The notes beneath the pieces were generated by a model. It saw nothing but the letters and a program-made list of their open reading frames with translations, made no database searches and was not told where the DNA came from. Position numbers and translations under genes: made by a program. A stretch of 64,000 nt of DNA from Ammoniphilus sp. CFH 90114 (GTDB lineage Bacteria > Bacillota > Bacilli > Aneurinibacillales > RAOX-1). The DNA lies in NCBI RefSeq assembly GCF_004123195.1, contig NZ_SDLI01000013.1, forward strand, positions 320 through 64,319, given 5' to 3'. Of the stretch, positions 45,227 through 55,034 are shown piece after piece (positions within the stretch are counted from its first letter, which is position 1; the number at the start of each line of letters is the position of its first letter).

Positions 45227-46585
45227 TTACCCTCCTACAGCGACTACTTTAGGCTGCGGTTTATACGTATCCTTCGAAATAAGGATTTTCTGATCAGGCT
45301 TCCCTTCCTCTTTTACGAGTTTATAGACATGAACCTGATAGCCGGATTTTCCTTCCCTAATGACCTTGGTTTGGCCTGCACTTAACGTTGGGTCTTTTCT
45401 GGTCTCTACTTTTGGTGGAATCACGCGAACCGTTTCCGTTTGGATCTTAATTTCTTTTCCCTCAGGCCCCGTACCGAATAACTTCACAGTCAGTTTCCCA
45501 TTCTTCGCTTCTGTTCGGACCAGTAAATGCTTTCCTGTCGTGTTCTGAAAGCGAAAATCGATTCCCCAGTCCGTATACGTGGCGTCCAAGCCAAGTGGAA
45601 CGTAACTGACAGGCAACGAATGATTTCTTCTTTCTACTAGTTTTAAGTCAGATAATAGGACAGCATTGTACAAGGTTGTCGATATCTGGCATACACCGCC
45701 ACCGATTCCTTGAGTAATTTCGCCATTCAAAATGACGGGAGCTGGTTTATAGCCAAACTTTTTTTCGGTCTCTTGAATCACTTGACGATAGCTGAAGATT
45801 TCATCTGGGCGGAGAATGGTGTCGTGTAGAACGGCAGCAGTAGCCTCCACATTGTGGGTTCTACCATCCGTTTGGGTGGAGTAGGAGGTGGTAAATTCGG
45901 AAAGCTTTCGGGAAATGCCTTCTTCAACTAAATGTTCCTTTGTTACTTGGGCTCGAATTTCTTTAAGAGGTACCGTAATGGAGTAAGCAGATTGTGTCCA
46001 GATCTCTTCGGCTGTCAGCTTTTGCACTTGTTCACTCAAAGCAACTAAATCAGGGTGTTGAACGGACTTATCGTCTTCAAATTTCACTTCATCTTCAGGT
46101 GTAATGATTCGTTTAGCCTCTTTTGGCTGAGATTCGAATAGTTCGGGCCAGCGTTTCCTAAAGGTTCGGGGGAGCTCCTCTTCCTTCCACTCAAACGATA
46201 CCCTATACTCGATCCCCTGTCTTGCTTCCCATCTGTACAAGGCTCTCTTCCAGACACTTGCTTCTTTCTGAAAGCTTAATAAGTCATGCATTACTTCTTT
46301 TTCACGTAGATCTAGAATCTCTTTTAATGGCAAAGACCTTTCCACCTGATCCTGGATAGAGTCGGGGAGGATTAACTCCACTTCTTTATTTAGGATTTGA
46401 TCTGCTTTCTCCTTCCATTCTTCCTCTACTTGACTAGGTAACATTCCTCCAATATGCCAATCGTAGAGATAAACTCCATGGGGGATATCAGGACGATTCC
46501 CATACCAATAAACCCAACCTAGTACACTTGAGATGAGTGCGAACACAACTAAAACAGCAAGTAAACGTTTATGCACCTTTTGCAC
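45227..46585 (-). CDS. Membrane-anchored VanW-family protein with C-terminal G5 domain
   Basis: The start is set at a GTG (complement of 46583-46585) behind GAGGGGAGAG, giving about 452 residues with a positively charged N-terminus and one hydrophobic anchor (RLLAVLVVFALISSVLGWVY). An extracellular peptidoglycan-binding-like domain follows (about 40-200). The VanW core is about 230-365, with the motif GGGVCQISTTLYNAVL. A G5 domain ends the protein (about 365-430, RKDPTLSAGQTKVIREGKSG). VanW proteins are found with vancomycin-resistance and cell-wall loci but their reaction is unknown. An upstream in-frame start at 46669 would add 28 residues without a ribosome site. Confidence 0.9.
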   Translation of the reverse strand: MQKVHKRLLAVLVVFALISSVLGWVYWYGNRPDIPHGVYLYDWHIGGMLPSQVEEEWKEKADQILNKEVELILPDSIQDQVERSLPLKEILDLREKEVMHDLLSFQKEASVWKRALYRWEARQGIEYRVSFEWKEEELPRTFRKRWPELFESQPKEAKRIITPEDEVKFEDDKSVQHPDLVALSEQVQKLTAEEIWTQSAYSITVPLKEIRAQVTKEHLVEEGISRKLSEFTTSYSTQTDGRTHNVEATAAVLHDTILRPDEIFSYRQVIQETEKKFGYKPAPVILNGEITQGIGGGVCQISTTLYNAVLLSDLKLVERRNHSLPVSYVPLGLDATYTDWGIDFRFQNTTGKHLLVRTEAKNGKLTVKLFGTGPEGKEIKIQTETVRVIPPKVETRKDPTLSAGQTKVIREGKSGYQVHVYKLVKEEGKPDQKILISKDTYKPQPKVVAVGG

Positions 46586-46721
46586 TACTGTTTTCTCTCC
46601 CCTCTCTTTCAAAAAAACCACATGAAGTGCAGCCAGGTTGACAGGACGCCAACGAGGCTGCACTATCACAATCTTTATGCGTAATTTAATAAAATATGAC
46701 CAAGAATTTATTTGACAGCAA

Positions 46722-46730
46722 TGGTATAAT
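46722..46730 (+). promoter_or_regulatory. Extended -10 promoter of the ftsE operon
   Basis: TGGTATAAT is an extended -10 (TG, one base, TATAAT). No good -35 is seen: the TTGACA at 46712 is only seven bases away. The 300-base spacer 46586-46888 otherwise shows no gene. Confidence 0.5.
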
Positions 46731-46888
46731 GTTAGTTGGGTTTCCTTTAGCGAAAGCTGTCATTTCCTAGGAAATACTAGGGAATCATGTGAGGATTGTC
46801 CAGAACCATGTCGAAGTGGCCTTATAGTTCTTCGATTTATTCAGACAGGGTAACCTGTTGCTTTCTTTTAGAAGAGGTGAATACGAGA

Positions 46889-47575
46889 ATGATAGAGATG
46901 ATAGACGTAGCCAAGACGTACCCGAACGGGACAGAGGCTCTAAAAGAGATTAATATAAAAATTAATAAAAGCGAATTTGTTTATGTAGTCGGTCCGAGTG
47001 GAGCGGGGAAGTCGACCTTCATTAAGCTGATGTATCGAGAAGAAAAACCAACCCAAGGCAAGATTATTCTTAATGGATACCATGTTGACCGAATGAAAGA
47101 ACGGCAGATCCCAAAGCTGCGTCGGAGTATAGGCGTTGTATTCCAAGATTACAAGCTGCTCCCTAGACTAACTGTCTATGAAAATATTGCTTTTGCCATG
47201 GAAGTAGTAGAAGCCCCGAAAAAGCAAATTAAGAACCGTGTCATGGAAGTGCTAGAGCTCGTGAAATTAAAGAATAAGCTTCGGGCTTATCCTTCGGAGC
47301 TGTCGGGAGGAGAGCAGCAACGCGTTTCGATTGCTCGCGCTCTGGTGAATAACCCTGGAACTATGATTGCAGATGAACCAACTGGAAACCTCGACCCGGA
47401 AACTTCATGGGAGATTATGCGCATCTTCGAGGAGGTTAACCTGCGAGGAACGACGATCGTGATGGCAACCCATAACCGTGAAATTGTAAACACACTACGC
47501 AAGCGGGTGGTAGCGATCGAAGCAGGGAGAATCGCACGCGATCAAATGAGAGGGGAATACGGCTATGAAGATTAG
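46889..47575 (+). CDS. ftsE: Cell division ATP-binding protein FtsE
   Basis: FtsE is the ABC ATPase that, with FtsX, transmits a signal across the membrane to activate cell-wall hydrolases. The start is ATG 46889 behind GAAGAGGTGA, giving 228 residues, the usual length. It has Walker A VGPSGAGKSTF (about 36-46), the Q-loop VVFQDYKLLPRLTVYENIAF, the ABC signature LSGGEQQRVSIARAL (about 136-150), and Walker B MIADEPTGNLDPE (about 158-170). The start of the frame at 46796 has no ribosome site. FtsX overlaps the last 11 bases. Confidence 0.98.
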   Translation: MIEMIDVAKTYPNGTEALKEINIKINKSEFVYVVGPSGAGKSTFIKLMYREEKPTQGKIILNGYHVDRMKERQIPKLRRSIGVVFQDYKLLPRLTVYENIAFAMEVVEAPKKQIKNRVMEVLELVKLKNKLRAYPSELSGGEQQRVSIARALVNNPGTMIADEPTGNLDPETSWEIMRIFEEVNLRGTTIVMATHNREIVNTLRKRVVAIEAGRIARDQMRGEYGYED

Positions 47576-48458
47576 AACGGTTGGCCGCCATGTTCGGGAA
47601 GGGTTCCGCAATGTCGGCCGTAATGGATGGATGTCTTTTGCCTCCATGAGTTCCGTAGCGATTACCCTTTTTATACTGGGTGTGTTTTTGTTAATGGCCC
47701 TAAACGTGAATCACATTGCTGAGACGGTCGAGAGTCAAGTAGAGATGCGCGTGATCCTGAAGAAGGAAACCGACATGGATCAGGCGGAGAAGGTACGAGA
47801 AAGACTTCAAGCCATCCCTCAAGTAGAGACGGTGACCTTCGTAACGAAAGAAGAAGGTCTGGCGAAGTTCCGGGAAAGCTTTGGCGAGAGTGCCTACTTG
47901 TTTGAAGGGCTAGAGAAAGAAAACCCACTATTGGATGAATTCGTGGTGAGGACGAAGGATCCGAGAGACACAGCGATGATTGCCGAGCGAGTGAAGAACT
48001 TCCCGCACGTAGAAAAGGTGAACTATGGAAAGGGCATGATAGAGAAGCTCTTTACCATCACGACCGCGATGCGAAATATTGGGATTGCGTTTATTGTTGC
48101 CTTAGCTTTTACCGCCATGTTTTTGATTGCTAATACGATTAAACTAACGATTGTTGCCAGACGCAAGGAAATTGAAATCATGAAGCTGGTAGGAGCCACG
48201 AATTCTTTTATCCGCTGGCCGTTCTTTGTGGAAGGGTTAATGATGGGTGGACTGGGTGCGATTATTCCCACTCTATTACTTTTAGCCGGCTATAAATATT
48301 TAATAGATTTTGTGAAAGAAGATTTGAATTTGTACTTTATTGATTTGCTTCCTCTAGATCCGCTCGCTTGGCAGGTGGGTGGGTTGCTCTTAGGAATAGG
48401 AGCTTTTCTTGGCATTTGGGGAAGTATCGTTTCGATCCATCGTTTCTTAAAAGTTTAA
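47565..48458 (+). CDS. ftsX: Cell division protein FtsX
   Basis: FtsX is the membrane partner of FtsE. The 297 residues have an N-terminal cytoplasmic segment, a first transmembrane helix (AITLFILGVFLLMALNV), a large extracellular loop (about 45-160) that contacts the hydrolase partner, then three helices at the C-terminus (starting near 170, 222 and 265) with the MacB-like core FIVALAFTAMFLIANTIKLTI and RRKEIEIMKLVGAT. It overlaps ftsE by 11 bases. The gene after it is an M23 hydrolase, which fits the known FtsEX-hydrolase partnership. Confidence 0.98.
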   Translation: MKIRTVGRHVREGFRNVGRNGWMSFASMSSVAITLFILGVFLLMALNVNHIAETVESQVEMRVILKKETDMDQAEKVRERLQAIPQVETVTFVTKEEGLAKFRESFGESAYLFEGLEKENPLLDEFVVRTKDPRDTAMIAERVKNFPHVEKVNYGKGMIEKLFTITTAMRNIGIAFIVALAFTAMFLIANTIKLTIVARRKEIEIMKLVGATNSFIRWPFFVEGLMMGGLGAIIPTLLLLAGYKYLIDFVKEDLNLYFIDLLPLDPLAWQVGGLLLGIGAFLGIWGSIVSIHRFLKV

Positions 48459-48476
48459 AACTACTGGGAGGATATT

Positions 48477-49652
48477 ATGCGGAAGACCCCTTTACTCGTT
48501 GCCTGTGCGTTATCTCTAACCATGCTTACCCCATTTTATGGACAAGCAGCAAGCTCGTTGGACAAAATCAACCAGAAGATTGCACAGATTAAGAATCAAC
48601 AGAAAGCAGCGGAGAACCGCATCTCAGAGATCGATAACCAGATCCAAGTGATTGAATCGAGAAAAACAGAAGTGAAACAGGATCTAGCTACGATAGAAAT
48701 AAAACTGAATACGACCCAAGAGAAAATCCAGACGCTGGACCGACAAATCGGGGACACGACACTCAAGGCCCAAGACGCAGCTGTCCAATTGGATGAAGCG
48801 GAGAAAAGGGTAGAAGAACGGGATGAATTATTGAAAACCCGAGTGAAAATTATGTACGAGATGGGGAATGTCTCGTATTTGGAAGTGTTGCTTGGCGCTA
48901 AAGATTTCGGAGATTTTCTCAATCGGTTAGATGCCGTGAAGCTTATCGTAGATTCTGATGTCAAGATCCTAGAAGATAACGTCAAAGATAAGGAAACGAT
49001 TGAAATCAAAAAAGTGGAAGTCGATACGCATTTGGCTAATCTTGAAGGTCTTTATGCACAGACGAGTCAACTGAAAAATGAATTAAAGCACCAGCAAAAA
49101 GAGCGGACGGTGGCCATTGCTCAACTTGAACAACAAGAAGTCGAATTAGAAGAAGTGAAGCTGGAGCAGGAACAGGCCATGCTTGATTTGATGGGCCAGA
49201 TGAAATCTGCCTTATCGCAGAAGAATAAGCTTTTGCAACAGAAAAAGTATACAGGTGGACGTTTTGCTTGGCCGGTTCCAGACAGCTCGCGGATCACTTC
49301 TCAATTTGGTTTGAGGAAGGATCCGTTTACGGGAAAAACGGCGGGTCATAACGGCTTGGATATCGGAGCGCCACAAGGAACAACGATCGTGGCTGCAGCC
49401 GATGGAGTCGTTCTGATCTCCGGATATGTACGAGGGTACGGGAATATGATCAGTATAGATCATGGTGGAGATCTCTCCACAATCTATGGTCACATCCGTG
49501 AAGGTGGACTCCTCGTGAAGGAAAATCAGGTAGTGAAGAAAGGGCAAAAAATTGCTGAGGTAGGTTCCACGGGAAGGTCGACGGGCCCGCATTTGCACTT
49601 TGGGGTTTATAAGGGAAGAACGGTTGTTGACCCTATGGGTTATCTTCGCTAG
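48477..49652 (+). CDS. Murein hydrolase activator/peptidase, EnvC-like (coiled coil plus M23)
   Basis: The 391 residues have a signal peptide (MRKTPLLVACALSLTMLTP, cut near YGQAA), a long coiled coil (about 25-245) in the style of EnvC, PcsB and CwlO, and a C-terminal LytM/M23 domain with the zinc-site histidines in HNGLDIG and HLHFGV. As both histidines are intact, the enzyme may be a true endopeptidase, unlike EnvC whose site is degenerate. The coiled coil is the usual docking arm for FtsX. The gene starts 18 bases after ftsX behind GGGAGGAT, so it is probably transcribed with it. Confidence 0.95.
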   Translation: MRKTPLLVACALSLTMLTPFYGQAASSLDKINQKIAQIKNQQKAAENRISEIDNQIQVIESRKTEVKQDLATIEIKLNTTQEKIQTLDRQIGDTTLKAQDAAVQLDEAEKRVEERDELLKTRVKIMYEMGNVSYLEVLLGAKDFGDFLNRLDAVKLIVDSDVKILEDNVKDKETIEIKKVEVDTHLANLEGLYAQTSQLKNELKHQQKERTVAIAQLEQQEVELEEVKLEQEQAMLDLMGQMKSALSQKNKLLQQKKYTGGRFAWPVPDSSRITSQFGLRKDPFTGKTAGHNGLDIGAPQGTTIVAAADGVVLISGYVRGYGNMISIDHGGDLSTIYGHIREGGLLVKENQVVKKGQKIAEVGSTGRSTGPHLHFGVYKGRTVVDPMGYLR

Positions 49653-49796
49653 AAGTGGCAAAAGCATGAAGGATGCGTTAAGATCAGAGTATAAGCTTTA
49701 AGTTCATATCCGGTCTGGTGCCATCATATACTAAATGGGACGAACTTTGAGGTGGACTCCTTTTAGGGGGACCAATAAGACAGGGAAAAAGGTGGT

Positions 49797-51308
49797 GTGG
49801 ATGGATTGCGGATCAAGGGCAGCACGTTAGCAGCTCTGCTTGGTCTTACCATGGTGTTTAGCAGTCTGTTTACCATGGTGGCGATGGACTCGGAGAGAAG
49901 TGTACTCGGACAAACTTTATCCACGTTTCTCGATAAGGTTGGGTTAACTTCCCCTGCACCCTCAGCTCCCAATATAGGGAATAGGGTAGCGCCATCGGAA
50001 GCGGAGAGTTTGAAGAAGATTTATGAAGTGTACGGCATGATTCAACAGAACTATTTAGAGGAAGTAGATCCGCAAAAGCTAGTCGATGGAGCAATTAATG
50101 GGATGATTAACTCCCTCGAAGATCCGTATTCCGTTTATATGGATCCGAAGTCTGCGGAGCAATTTACCGAATCGATTCATTCCTCTTTTCAAGGGATCGG
50201 TGCTGAAGTGACGATGGAGGGAGGAAAGGTGACCATCGTTTCTCCGTTTAAGGGATCTCCAGCGGAGAAGGCGGGTCTTCGCCCTCATGACCAAGTGATC
50301 AGTGTGAACGGAGAATCTTTGGAAGGGCTAGATTTATATGAAGCGGTATTGAAAATTAGAGGTCCGAAGGGATCGGAAGCTAAGCTAGAAGTCATCCGCC
50401 CGGGTTTACGGGATGCGTTAACGGTTATTGTCGTTCGGGATGAGATTCCGCTCGAGACCGTTTACAGCGAGACGATTAAGAAGAATGGCAAGACATTCGG
50501 AAAAATTGAAGTCACGCAATTCTCGATGAATACGGGAACTCGCTTCAAGGAAGAGCTAGAGAAGTTTGAAAAGGAAAAGGTGGACGGCCTCATCATTGAT
50601 TTGCGCGGGAATCCAGGCGGATTACTGAATGTTGTTGTTGACATGGGTCATCTGCTTGTACCGAATAAAGGCGTTATCCTTCAAGTCGAGGATACTTCAG
50701 GCACCCGAGAAGTCATGAAATCAAAGCTTGATGGGAAGAAGCCTTACCCGATTACAGTTCTGATTGATAAAGGAAGCGCCAGTGCCTCTGAGATTCTGGC
50801 TGGTGCGCTAAAAGAAAATGGTTATAAAATTGTAGGTCAGACTAGCTTCGGTAAAGGTACGGTTCAGAACTCGATGGAGCTCGAAGATAAAAGTCAAGTG
50901 AAGATGACGATTGCGAAGTGGTTGACCCCTTCTGGAGGATGGATTAATAAAACAGGGGTGGAGCCTACGGTGGCCATTGAACAGCCGAAGTACTTCTTCG
51001 CAGCACCCATTAGTCTTGAGGAAGGTAACCTGAAGTACGACCAGAATGGAGAAGCCATTCACAACTTGCAGATGATTCTAGAAGGATTAGGCTTCCCAGC
51101 AGGACGGACAGATGGATACTTTGATGAAAAGACGGTGACAGCAGTTAAAGCATTCCAGAAACTAAACGAGCTTCCGATGACGGGGGAAGTCGATGAGAAA
51201 ACAGCGGCTATGCTTCAAGAACAGTTGGTAAAGAAAATTAAGGATCCAGCCAATGACTTACAGCTTCAGGCCGCGATCCAGGTTCTGGACAAAGAGGCAA
51301 AAAAATAA
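49797..51308 (+). CDS. ctpB: C-terminal processing protease, CtpA/CtpB-like (S41) with peptidoglycan-binding domain
   Basis: This is a secreted or membrane-anchored serine protease. The 503 residues contain one N-terminal hydrophobic helix (TLAALLGLTMVFSSLFTMVA), a PDZ domain (about 120-200, GIGAEVTMEGGKVTIVSP), the S41 core with catalytic serine in GSASASEILAGAL (about 325-337) and lysine in SFGKGTVQNS (about 352-361), and a peptidoglycan-binding domain near 405-475. In B. subtilis CtpB cleaves SpoIVFA to set pro-sigma-K activation; this homologue may do the same (inference). The start is GTG 49797; GGAAAAAGGTGGT is close behind it. In B. subtilis ctpB also follows ftsX. Confidence 0.93.
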   Translation: MDGLRIKGSTLAALLGLTMVFSSLFTMVAMDSERSVLGQTLSTFLDKVGLTSPAPSAPNIGNRVAPSEAESLKKIYEVYGMIQQNYLEEVDPQKLVDGAINGMINSLEDPYSVYMDPKSAEQFTESIHSSFQGIGAEVTMEGGKVTIVSPFKGSPAEKAGLRPHDQVISVNGESLEGLDLYEAVLKIRGPKGSEAKLEVIRPGLRDALTVIVVRDEIPLETVYSETIKKNGKTFGKIEVTQFSMNTGTRFKEELEKFEKEKVDGLIIDLRGNPGGLLNVVVDMGHLLVPNKGVILQVEDTSGTREVMKSKLDGKKPYPITVLIDKGSASASEILAGALKENGYKIVGQTSFGKGTVQNSMELEDKSQVKMTIAKWLTPSGGWINKTGVEPTVAIEQPKYFFAAPISLEEGNLKYDQNGEAIHNLQMILEGLGFPAGRTDGYFDEKTVTAVKAFQKLNELPMTGEVDEKTAAMLQEQLVKKIKDPANDLQLQAAIQVLDKEAKK

Positions 51309-51343
51309 CCTCCCAATAGAAGGAAGTTTGTAGTAAAATGTAG

Positions 51344-51384
51344 AAAAAGGTAATGGTAGATGAACACTATCATTACCTTTTTCC
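51344..51384 (+). terminator. Rho-independent terminator of the ftsE-ctpB operon
   Basis: Arms aaaaaggtaatgg and ccattaccttttt-like tcattaccttttt surround a 13-base loop. Confidence 0.85.
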
Positions 51385-51414
51385 ATTTCGTTCACGGAAA
51401 CGGAGGACTATTAA

Positions 51415-52656
51415 GTGGCTGGATTCGTCACGGTACTTCCATCTTTTTTCTTGAATCCGTTACTTTATCTGTTTTTGCTTCTTTTTTGGAGGCATTACTA
51501 TCGGCAGATTCAATTTGAACGGAAGCTTTATCATGTTCGTTATAATAATCCTTGGGAACAGTGGTTTCATTCCGTGGTCCATGGCTTGTTCGGGGGGATC
51601 TTGGCATCCGGTTTACTGTTTGTCTTAGGGGTTGCCGTTCGCCCATGGGACTTCTGGATCATAGGCGGACTTAGTCTCGTATTGGCTCTGTTCCAACTTC
51701 AATATTTGTGCTTTGCTTATGCTGCTGGATGGTATGCACTCGCGGCTTTCCTCGTGCAGCTATGGCCACAGGGAAAGGATCTCACCTGGATGAGTGGGGG
51801 TTGGGAATTCATGGGGGAAGTTCATCTCCCTTCCATTCTAGGTGTAGCGGCAATCTTGCATATCGCTGAAGCTTTTTTAGTGAAGCTGAATCGTGGACGA
51901 GGGGGATCTCCCTTGTTCATTCGAGGAAAGCGCGGAAGGTTGTTAGGAGCTTATCAGATGCAGAAGTTCTGGTTGTTGCCTCTGCTTGTTATCGTTCCGG
52001 CAACTTCGAATGTGTCCATGTCAGCCCCTTCTTGGTGGCCCATGCTTCTTTCTGTGGCTGGGACAAGCTTTGCTTTGATGCTCTTTCCGGCTGCAATTGG
52101 CTTCGCTGAAGTCGCGATATCCCAATTGCCAAAGCAGAAGGCAAGAGCCTCATCTCGAAGACTTCTACTATATAGCCTGATTCTTCTCGGTTTTGCTTGG
52201 TCTACACATTATTTCTTGTGGGCGGGGCTGATGGGAGCGATCTTTGCGATTGTCGGTCATGAAGGCATGATTCGATTCGGAAACTGGCGTGAAGGGAAAG
52301 GACATCCAATCTTTACACAATTGGGCCAAGGCATTGTCGTGCTTGCCGTGCTTCCTGCTACACCAGCGGAAAAAATGGGAATCGTAGCGGGAGACATCAT
52401 TCTTAAGGTGAACGGATCAGACGTTCGAGAGGCCGATGACTTCTATCCAGCATTGCAACTCAATTCGGCCTTTTGTAAAATGGAAGTAAGAAATGTAGAA
52501 GGGCACATCAAGTATTTACAGCGGGCCGTTTATCAAGGGGAGCATCATCAGTTGGGTTTAGTTTTAGCTCCAGATGACCATACCCCATTCTATGTAGATA
52601 TGAAGCCGGTCAGCTTGGTTCACCTGATTCGGCAGCAGATTGATAAGGGTGCCTAG
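51415..52656 (+). CDS. minJ: MinJ-like polytopic membrane protein with PDZ domain
   Basis: In B. subtilis MinJ links DivIVA to MinD and so places the division-site inhibitor. The 413 residues start at a GTG behind ACGGAGGA, have about six to eight hydrophobic segments up to residue 290, and end with a PDZ domain (about 300-385, GIVVLAVLPATPAEKMGIVAGDIIL). The size (B. subtilis MinJ has 397 residues), topology and position after ctpB match. Similarity by eye is moderate, so the identification rests on architecture and synteny. Confidence 0.8.
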   Translation: MAGFVTVLPSFFLNPLLYLFLLLFWRHYYRQIQFERKLYHVRYNNPWEQWFHSVVHGLFGGILASGLLFVLGVAVRPWDFWIIGGLSLVLALFQLQYLCFAYAAGWYALAAFLVQLWPQGKDLTWMSGGWEFMGEVHLPSILGVAAILHIAEAFLVKLNRGRGGSPLFIRGKRGRLLGAYQMQKFWLLPLLVIVPATSNVSMSAPSWWPMLLSVAGTSFALMLFPAAIGFAEVAISQLPKQKARASSRRLLLYSLILLGFAWSTHYFLWAGLMGAIFAIVGHEGMIRFGNWREGKGHPIFTQLGQGIVVLAVLPATPAEKMGIVAGDIILKVNGSDVREADDFYPALQLNSAFCKMEVRNVEGHIKYLQRAVYQGEHHQLGLVLAPDDHTPFYVDMKPVSLVHLIRQQIDKGA

Positions 52657-52676
52657 GGGAGAAGGGGAGAGGGAAC

Positions 52677-52919
52677 ATGGAAGGAATAACAATAGGGAAG
52701 GTGCTGATTGCCCTGCTGGTGCCTTTTGCACTGATGGCGGGATTGTCGCGATTCTCTTTGAATACGATTGTGGGGTTAATCGCAACGGTCGGTATTTTGA
52801 TGGCCGTTTTTGAAGGATACAGCCATGGTCCTGTTATTATGGCAATCGGAACTTTTTCTTTATTAGCGGGCTATCTCTTAGCTCGAAGACTCCTGAAGGA
52901 TAAGAAACTAACAGAGTAG
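52677..52919 (+). CDS. csbA: CsbA-like small membrane protein (DUF2198)
   Basis: The 80-residue protein has three hydrophobic segments (VLIALLVPFALMAGL, TIVGLIATVGILMAV and VIMAIGTFSLLAGYLLA) and a basic tail (RRLLKDKK). B. subtilis CsbA is a 76-residue sigma-B-controlled membrane protein encoded immediately upstream of uvrB, as here. Its function is unknown. A GGGAGAGGGA ribosome site precedes the ATG. I see no clear sigma-B promoter. Confidence 0.8.
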   Translation: MEGITIGKVLIALLVPFALMAGLSRFSLNTIVGLIATVGILMAVFEGYSHGPVIMAIGTFSLLAGYLLARRLLKDKKLTE

Positions 52920-52927
52920 AGTGAGGA

Positions 52928-52960
52928 AGTCTTGCCCGTTCCATGGGCAAGGCTCTTTGC
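52928..52960 (+). terminator. Possible terminator after csbA
   Basis: Exact seven-base arms cttgccc and gggcaag are followed by gctctttgc, a poor T-run. Confidence 0.4.
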
Positions 52961-53047
52961 GTCCTACCCGTATTCACATAGAAAGCACATTCGAAGCTTG
53001 GCATCTGCCAAGTTTTCTCGTTTAGATGATAAAAGGAGGGATATACA

Positions 53048-55027
53048 GTGACAGAACGGTTTACATTGGTGTCAGAGTACGAGCCGAAAGGAGATCAGCC
53101 TCAAGCGATCGCCGAACTGGTAGAGGGCATTCACGGCGGAAAAAAGTTTCAGACGCTGCTAGGGGCAACGGGGACAGGAAAAACCTTTACCATCGCTCAG
53201 ACGGTTGCCCAAATCAACAAACCCACTCTCGTGATCGCTCATAATAAGACCTTAGCGGCTCAATTGTGCAGTGAGTTCAAAGAGTTTTTCCCGGAAAATG
53301 CTGTGGAATATTTCGTAAGCTACTACGATTACTATCAACCAGAAGCTTATATTCCTCATTCCGATACGTATATTGAGAAGGATGCCAGCGTAAACGACGA
53401 AATCGATAAGCTTCGTCACTCGGCAACCAGCTCCTTGTTCGAGCGCCGTGATGTCATTATCGTGGCCAGTGTTTCTTGTATTTATGGTTTGGGTTCTCCG
53501 ACAGAATATAAGGAACTGCTTCTTTCCTTACGCACCGGGATGGAGAAGGGACGCGACGAGGTTCTTCATAAGCTTGTCGATATTCAATATGAGCGAAACG
53601 ATATCAACTTCACTCGTGGAACCTTTCGTGTTCGCGGTGACGTAGTTGAAATTTTTCCTGTTTCTCGTAGTGAACAGGCTCTTCGTGTTGAGTTTTTTGG
53701 GGATGAAGTAGAACGAATCACCGAAATTGACGTCGTGACAGGGGAGATTGTAGGGGAACGTGATCATGTGGCGATTTTCCCAGCGTCTCACTATGTGACG
53801 AGAGAAGAAAAGCTGAAAATAGCCATCGAAAATATTGAGAAAGAGCTCGAAGAGCAACTGGCCTTTTTCCGTGAAAATGGGAAGCTGCTCGAGGCTCAGC
53901 GCTTAGAGCAAAGAACCCGCTACGATATAGAAATGATGCAGGAGATGGGCTTTTGCTCGGGAATCGAGAACTATTCCCGTCACTTGACTGGACTGCCTGC
54001 TGGTGCAACTCCTTATACGTTATTTGATTATTTTCCTGACGATATGTTAATCGTGATAGATGAATCCCATATAACACTTCCGCAGATTCGGGGGATGTAC
54101 AACGGGGACCGAGCACGAAAAGAAATGCTCATTAATCACGGATTCCGTCTGCCATCTGCTGCAGATAACCGCCCGATGCGTTTTGATGAATTTGAGAAGC
54201 ATATTGAGCAGATCGTGTTCGTTTCCGCTACGCCAGGCCCTTTTGAATTAGAGCATACCCCTGAGGTGGTCCAACAGGTGATCCGCCCGACGGGGCTGCT
54301 CGATCCGATGTTGGAGGTGCGTCCGATTAAAGGGCAGATTGACGATCTGATCGGCGAGATTAACGAGCGAATTACTAAGAATGAGAGAGTCCTCGTGACT
54401 ACTCTGACGAAAAAGATGTCTGAAGACCTTAGCAGCTATTTAAAAGAGATCGGTTTGAAAGTCAAATACCTGCACTCCGACATTAAAACGATTGAACGGA
54501 TGCAGATCATTCGCGATCTACGGATGGGGACGTTTGACGTATTGATTGGGATTAACTTGCTCCGTGAGGGGTTAGATATTCCTGAGGTTTCCCTCGTTGC
54601 GATCTTGGATGCGGATAAAGAAGGCTTCTTGCGGGATGAACGTTCCCTCGTTCAGACGATAGGACGTGCGGCGCGGAATGCGGAAGGTCGAGTCATTATG
54701 TATGCGGACCGGATGACGCAGTCTATGGAGCGAGCGATTGCCGAGACAGAGCGTCGTCGTAAAATCCAGGAAGCCTATAACGAGAAGCACGGCATCACTC
54801 CGCAAACGATCCAAAAGGCGATCCGCAATGTGATTGAAGCCACGAAAGCAGCCGAGACGACAGAGGATTATTTGCCGCAGAAGGAATACAAGAAGCTAAC
54901 AAAGAAGGAGCGCAAGGCCCTGATCGAGAAGTTCGAAGCCGAGATGAAGGACGCAGCAAGACACTTGCAGTTCGAGCGAGCGGCAGAGCTGCGTGACCTG
55001 TTAATTGAGCTGAAAGCGGAAGGATGA
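53048..55027 (+). CDS. uvrB: Excinuclease ABC subunit B
   Basis: UvrB is the helicase-like damage-verification subunit of nucleotide excision repair. The 659 residues start at GTG 53048 behind AAAAGGAGGG and carry Walker [13 protein letters not shown] (about 37-48), the beta-hairpin [15 protein letters not shown] (about 92-106) that probes for the lesion, helicase motif VIDESH, the motif VI region [19 protein letters not shown], and a C-terminal UVR motif ([24 protein letters not shown], split as [11 protein letters not shown] and [13 protein letters not shown]) that binds UvrC. uvrA begins within ten bases of its stop. Confidence 0.99.
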   Translation: MTERFTLVSEYEPKGDQPQAIAELVEGIHGGKKFQTLLGATGTGKTFTIAQTVAQINKPTLVIAHNKTLAAQLCSEFKEFFPENAVEYFVSYYDYYQPEAYIPHSDTYIEKDASVNDEIDKLRHSATSSLFERRDVIIVASVSCIYGLGSPTEYKELLLSLRTGMEKGRDEVLHKLVDIQYERNDINFTRGTFRVRGDVVEIFPVSRSEQALRVEFFGDEVERITEIDVVTGEIVGERDHVAIFPASHYVTREEKLKIAIENIEKELEEQLAFFRENGKLLEAQRLEQRTRYDIEMMQEMGFCSGIENYSRHLTGLPAGATPYTLFDYFPDDMLIVIDESHITLPQIRGMYNGDRARKEMLINHGFRLPSAADNRPMRFDEFEKHIEQIVFVSATPGPFELEHTPEVVQQVIRPTGLLDPMLEVRPIKGQIDDLIGEINERITKNERVLVTTLTKKMSEDLSSYLKEIGLKVKYLHSDIKTIERMQIIRDLRMGTFDVLIGINLLREGLDIPEVSLVAILDADKEGFLRDERSLVQTIGRAARNAEGRVIMYADRMTQSMERAIAETERRRKIQEAYNEKHGITPQTIQKAIRNVIEATKAAETTEDYLPQKEYKKLTKKERKALIEKFEAEMKDAARHLQFERAAELRDLLIELKAEG

Positions 55028-55034
55028 TTTGGCG

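Noticed and set aside
46712-46730. TTGACA with TATAAT upstream of ftsE as a standard promoter
   Set aside because: The spacer is seven bases. The extended -10 is kept, the TTGACA is not used.
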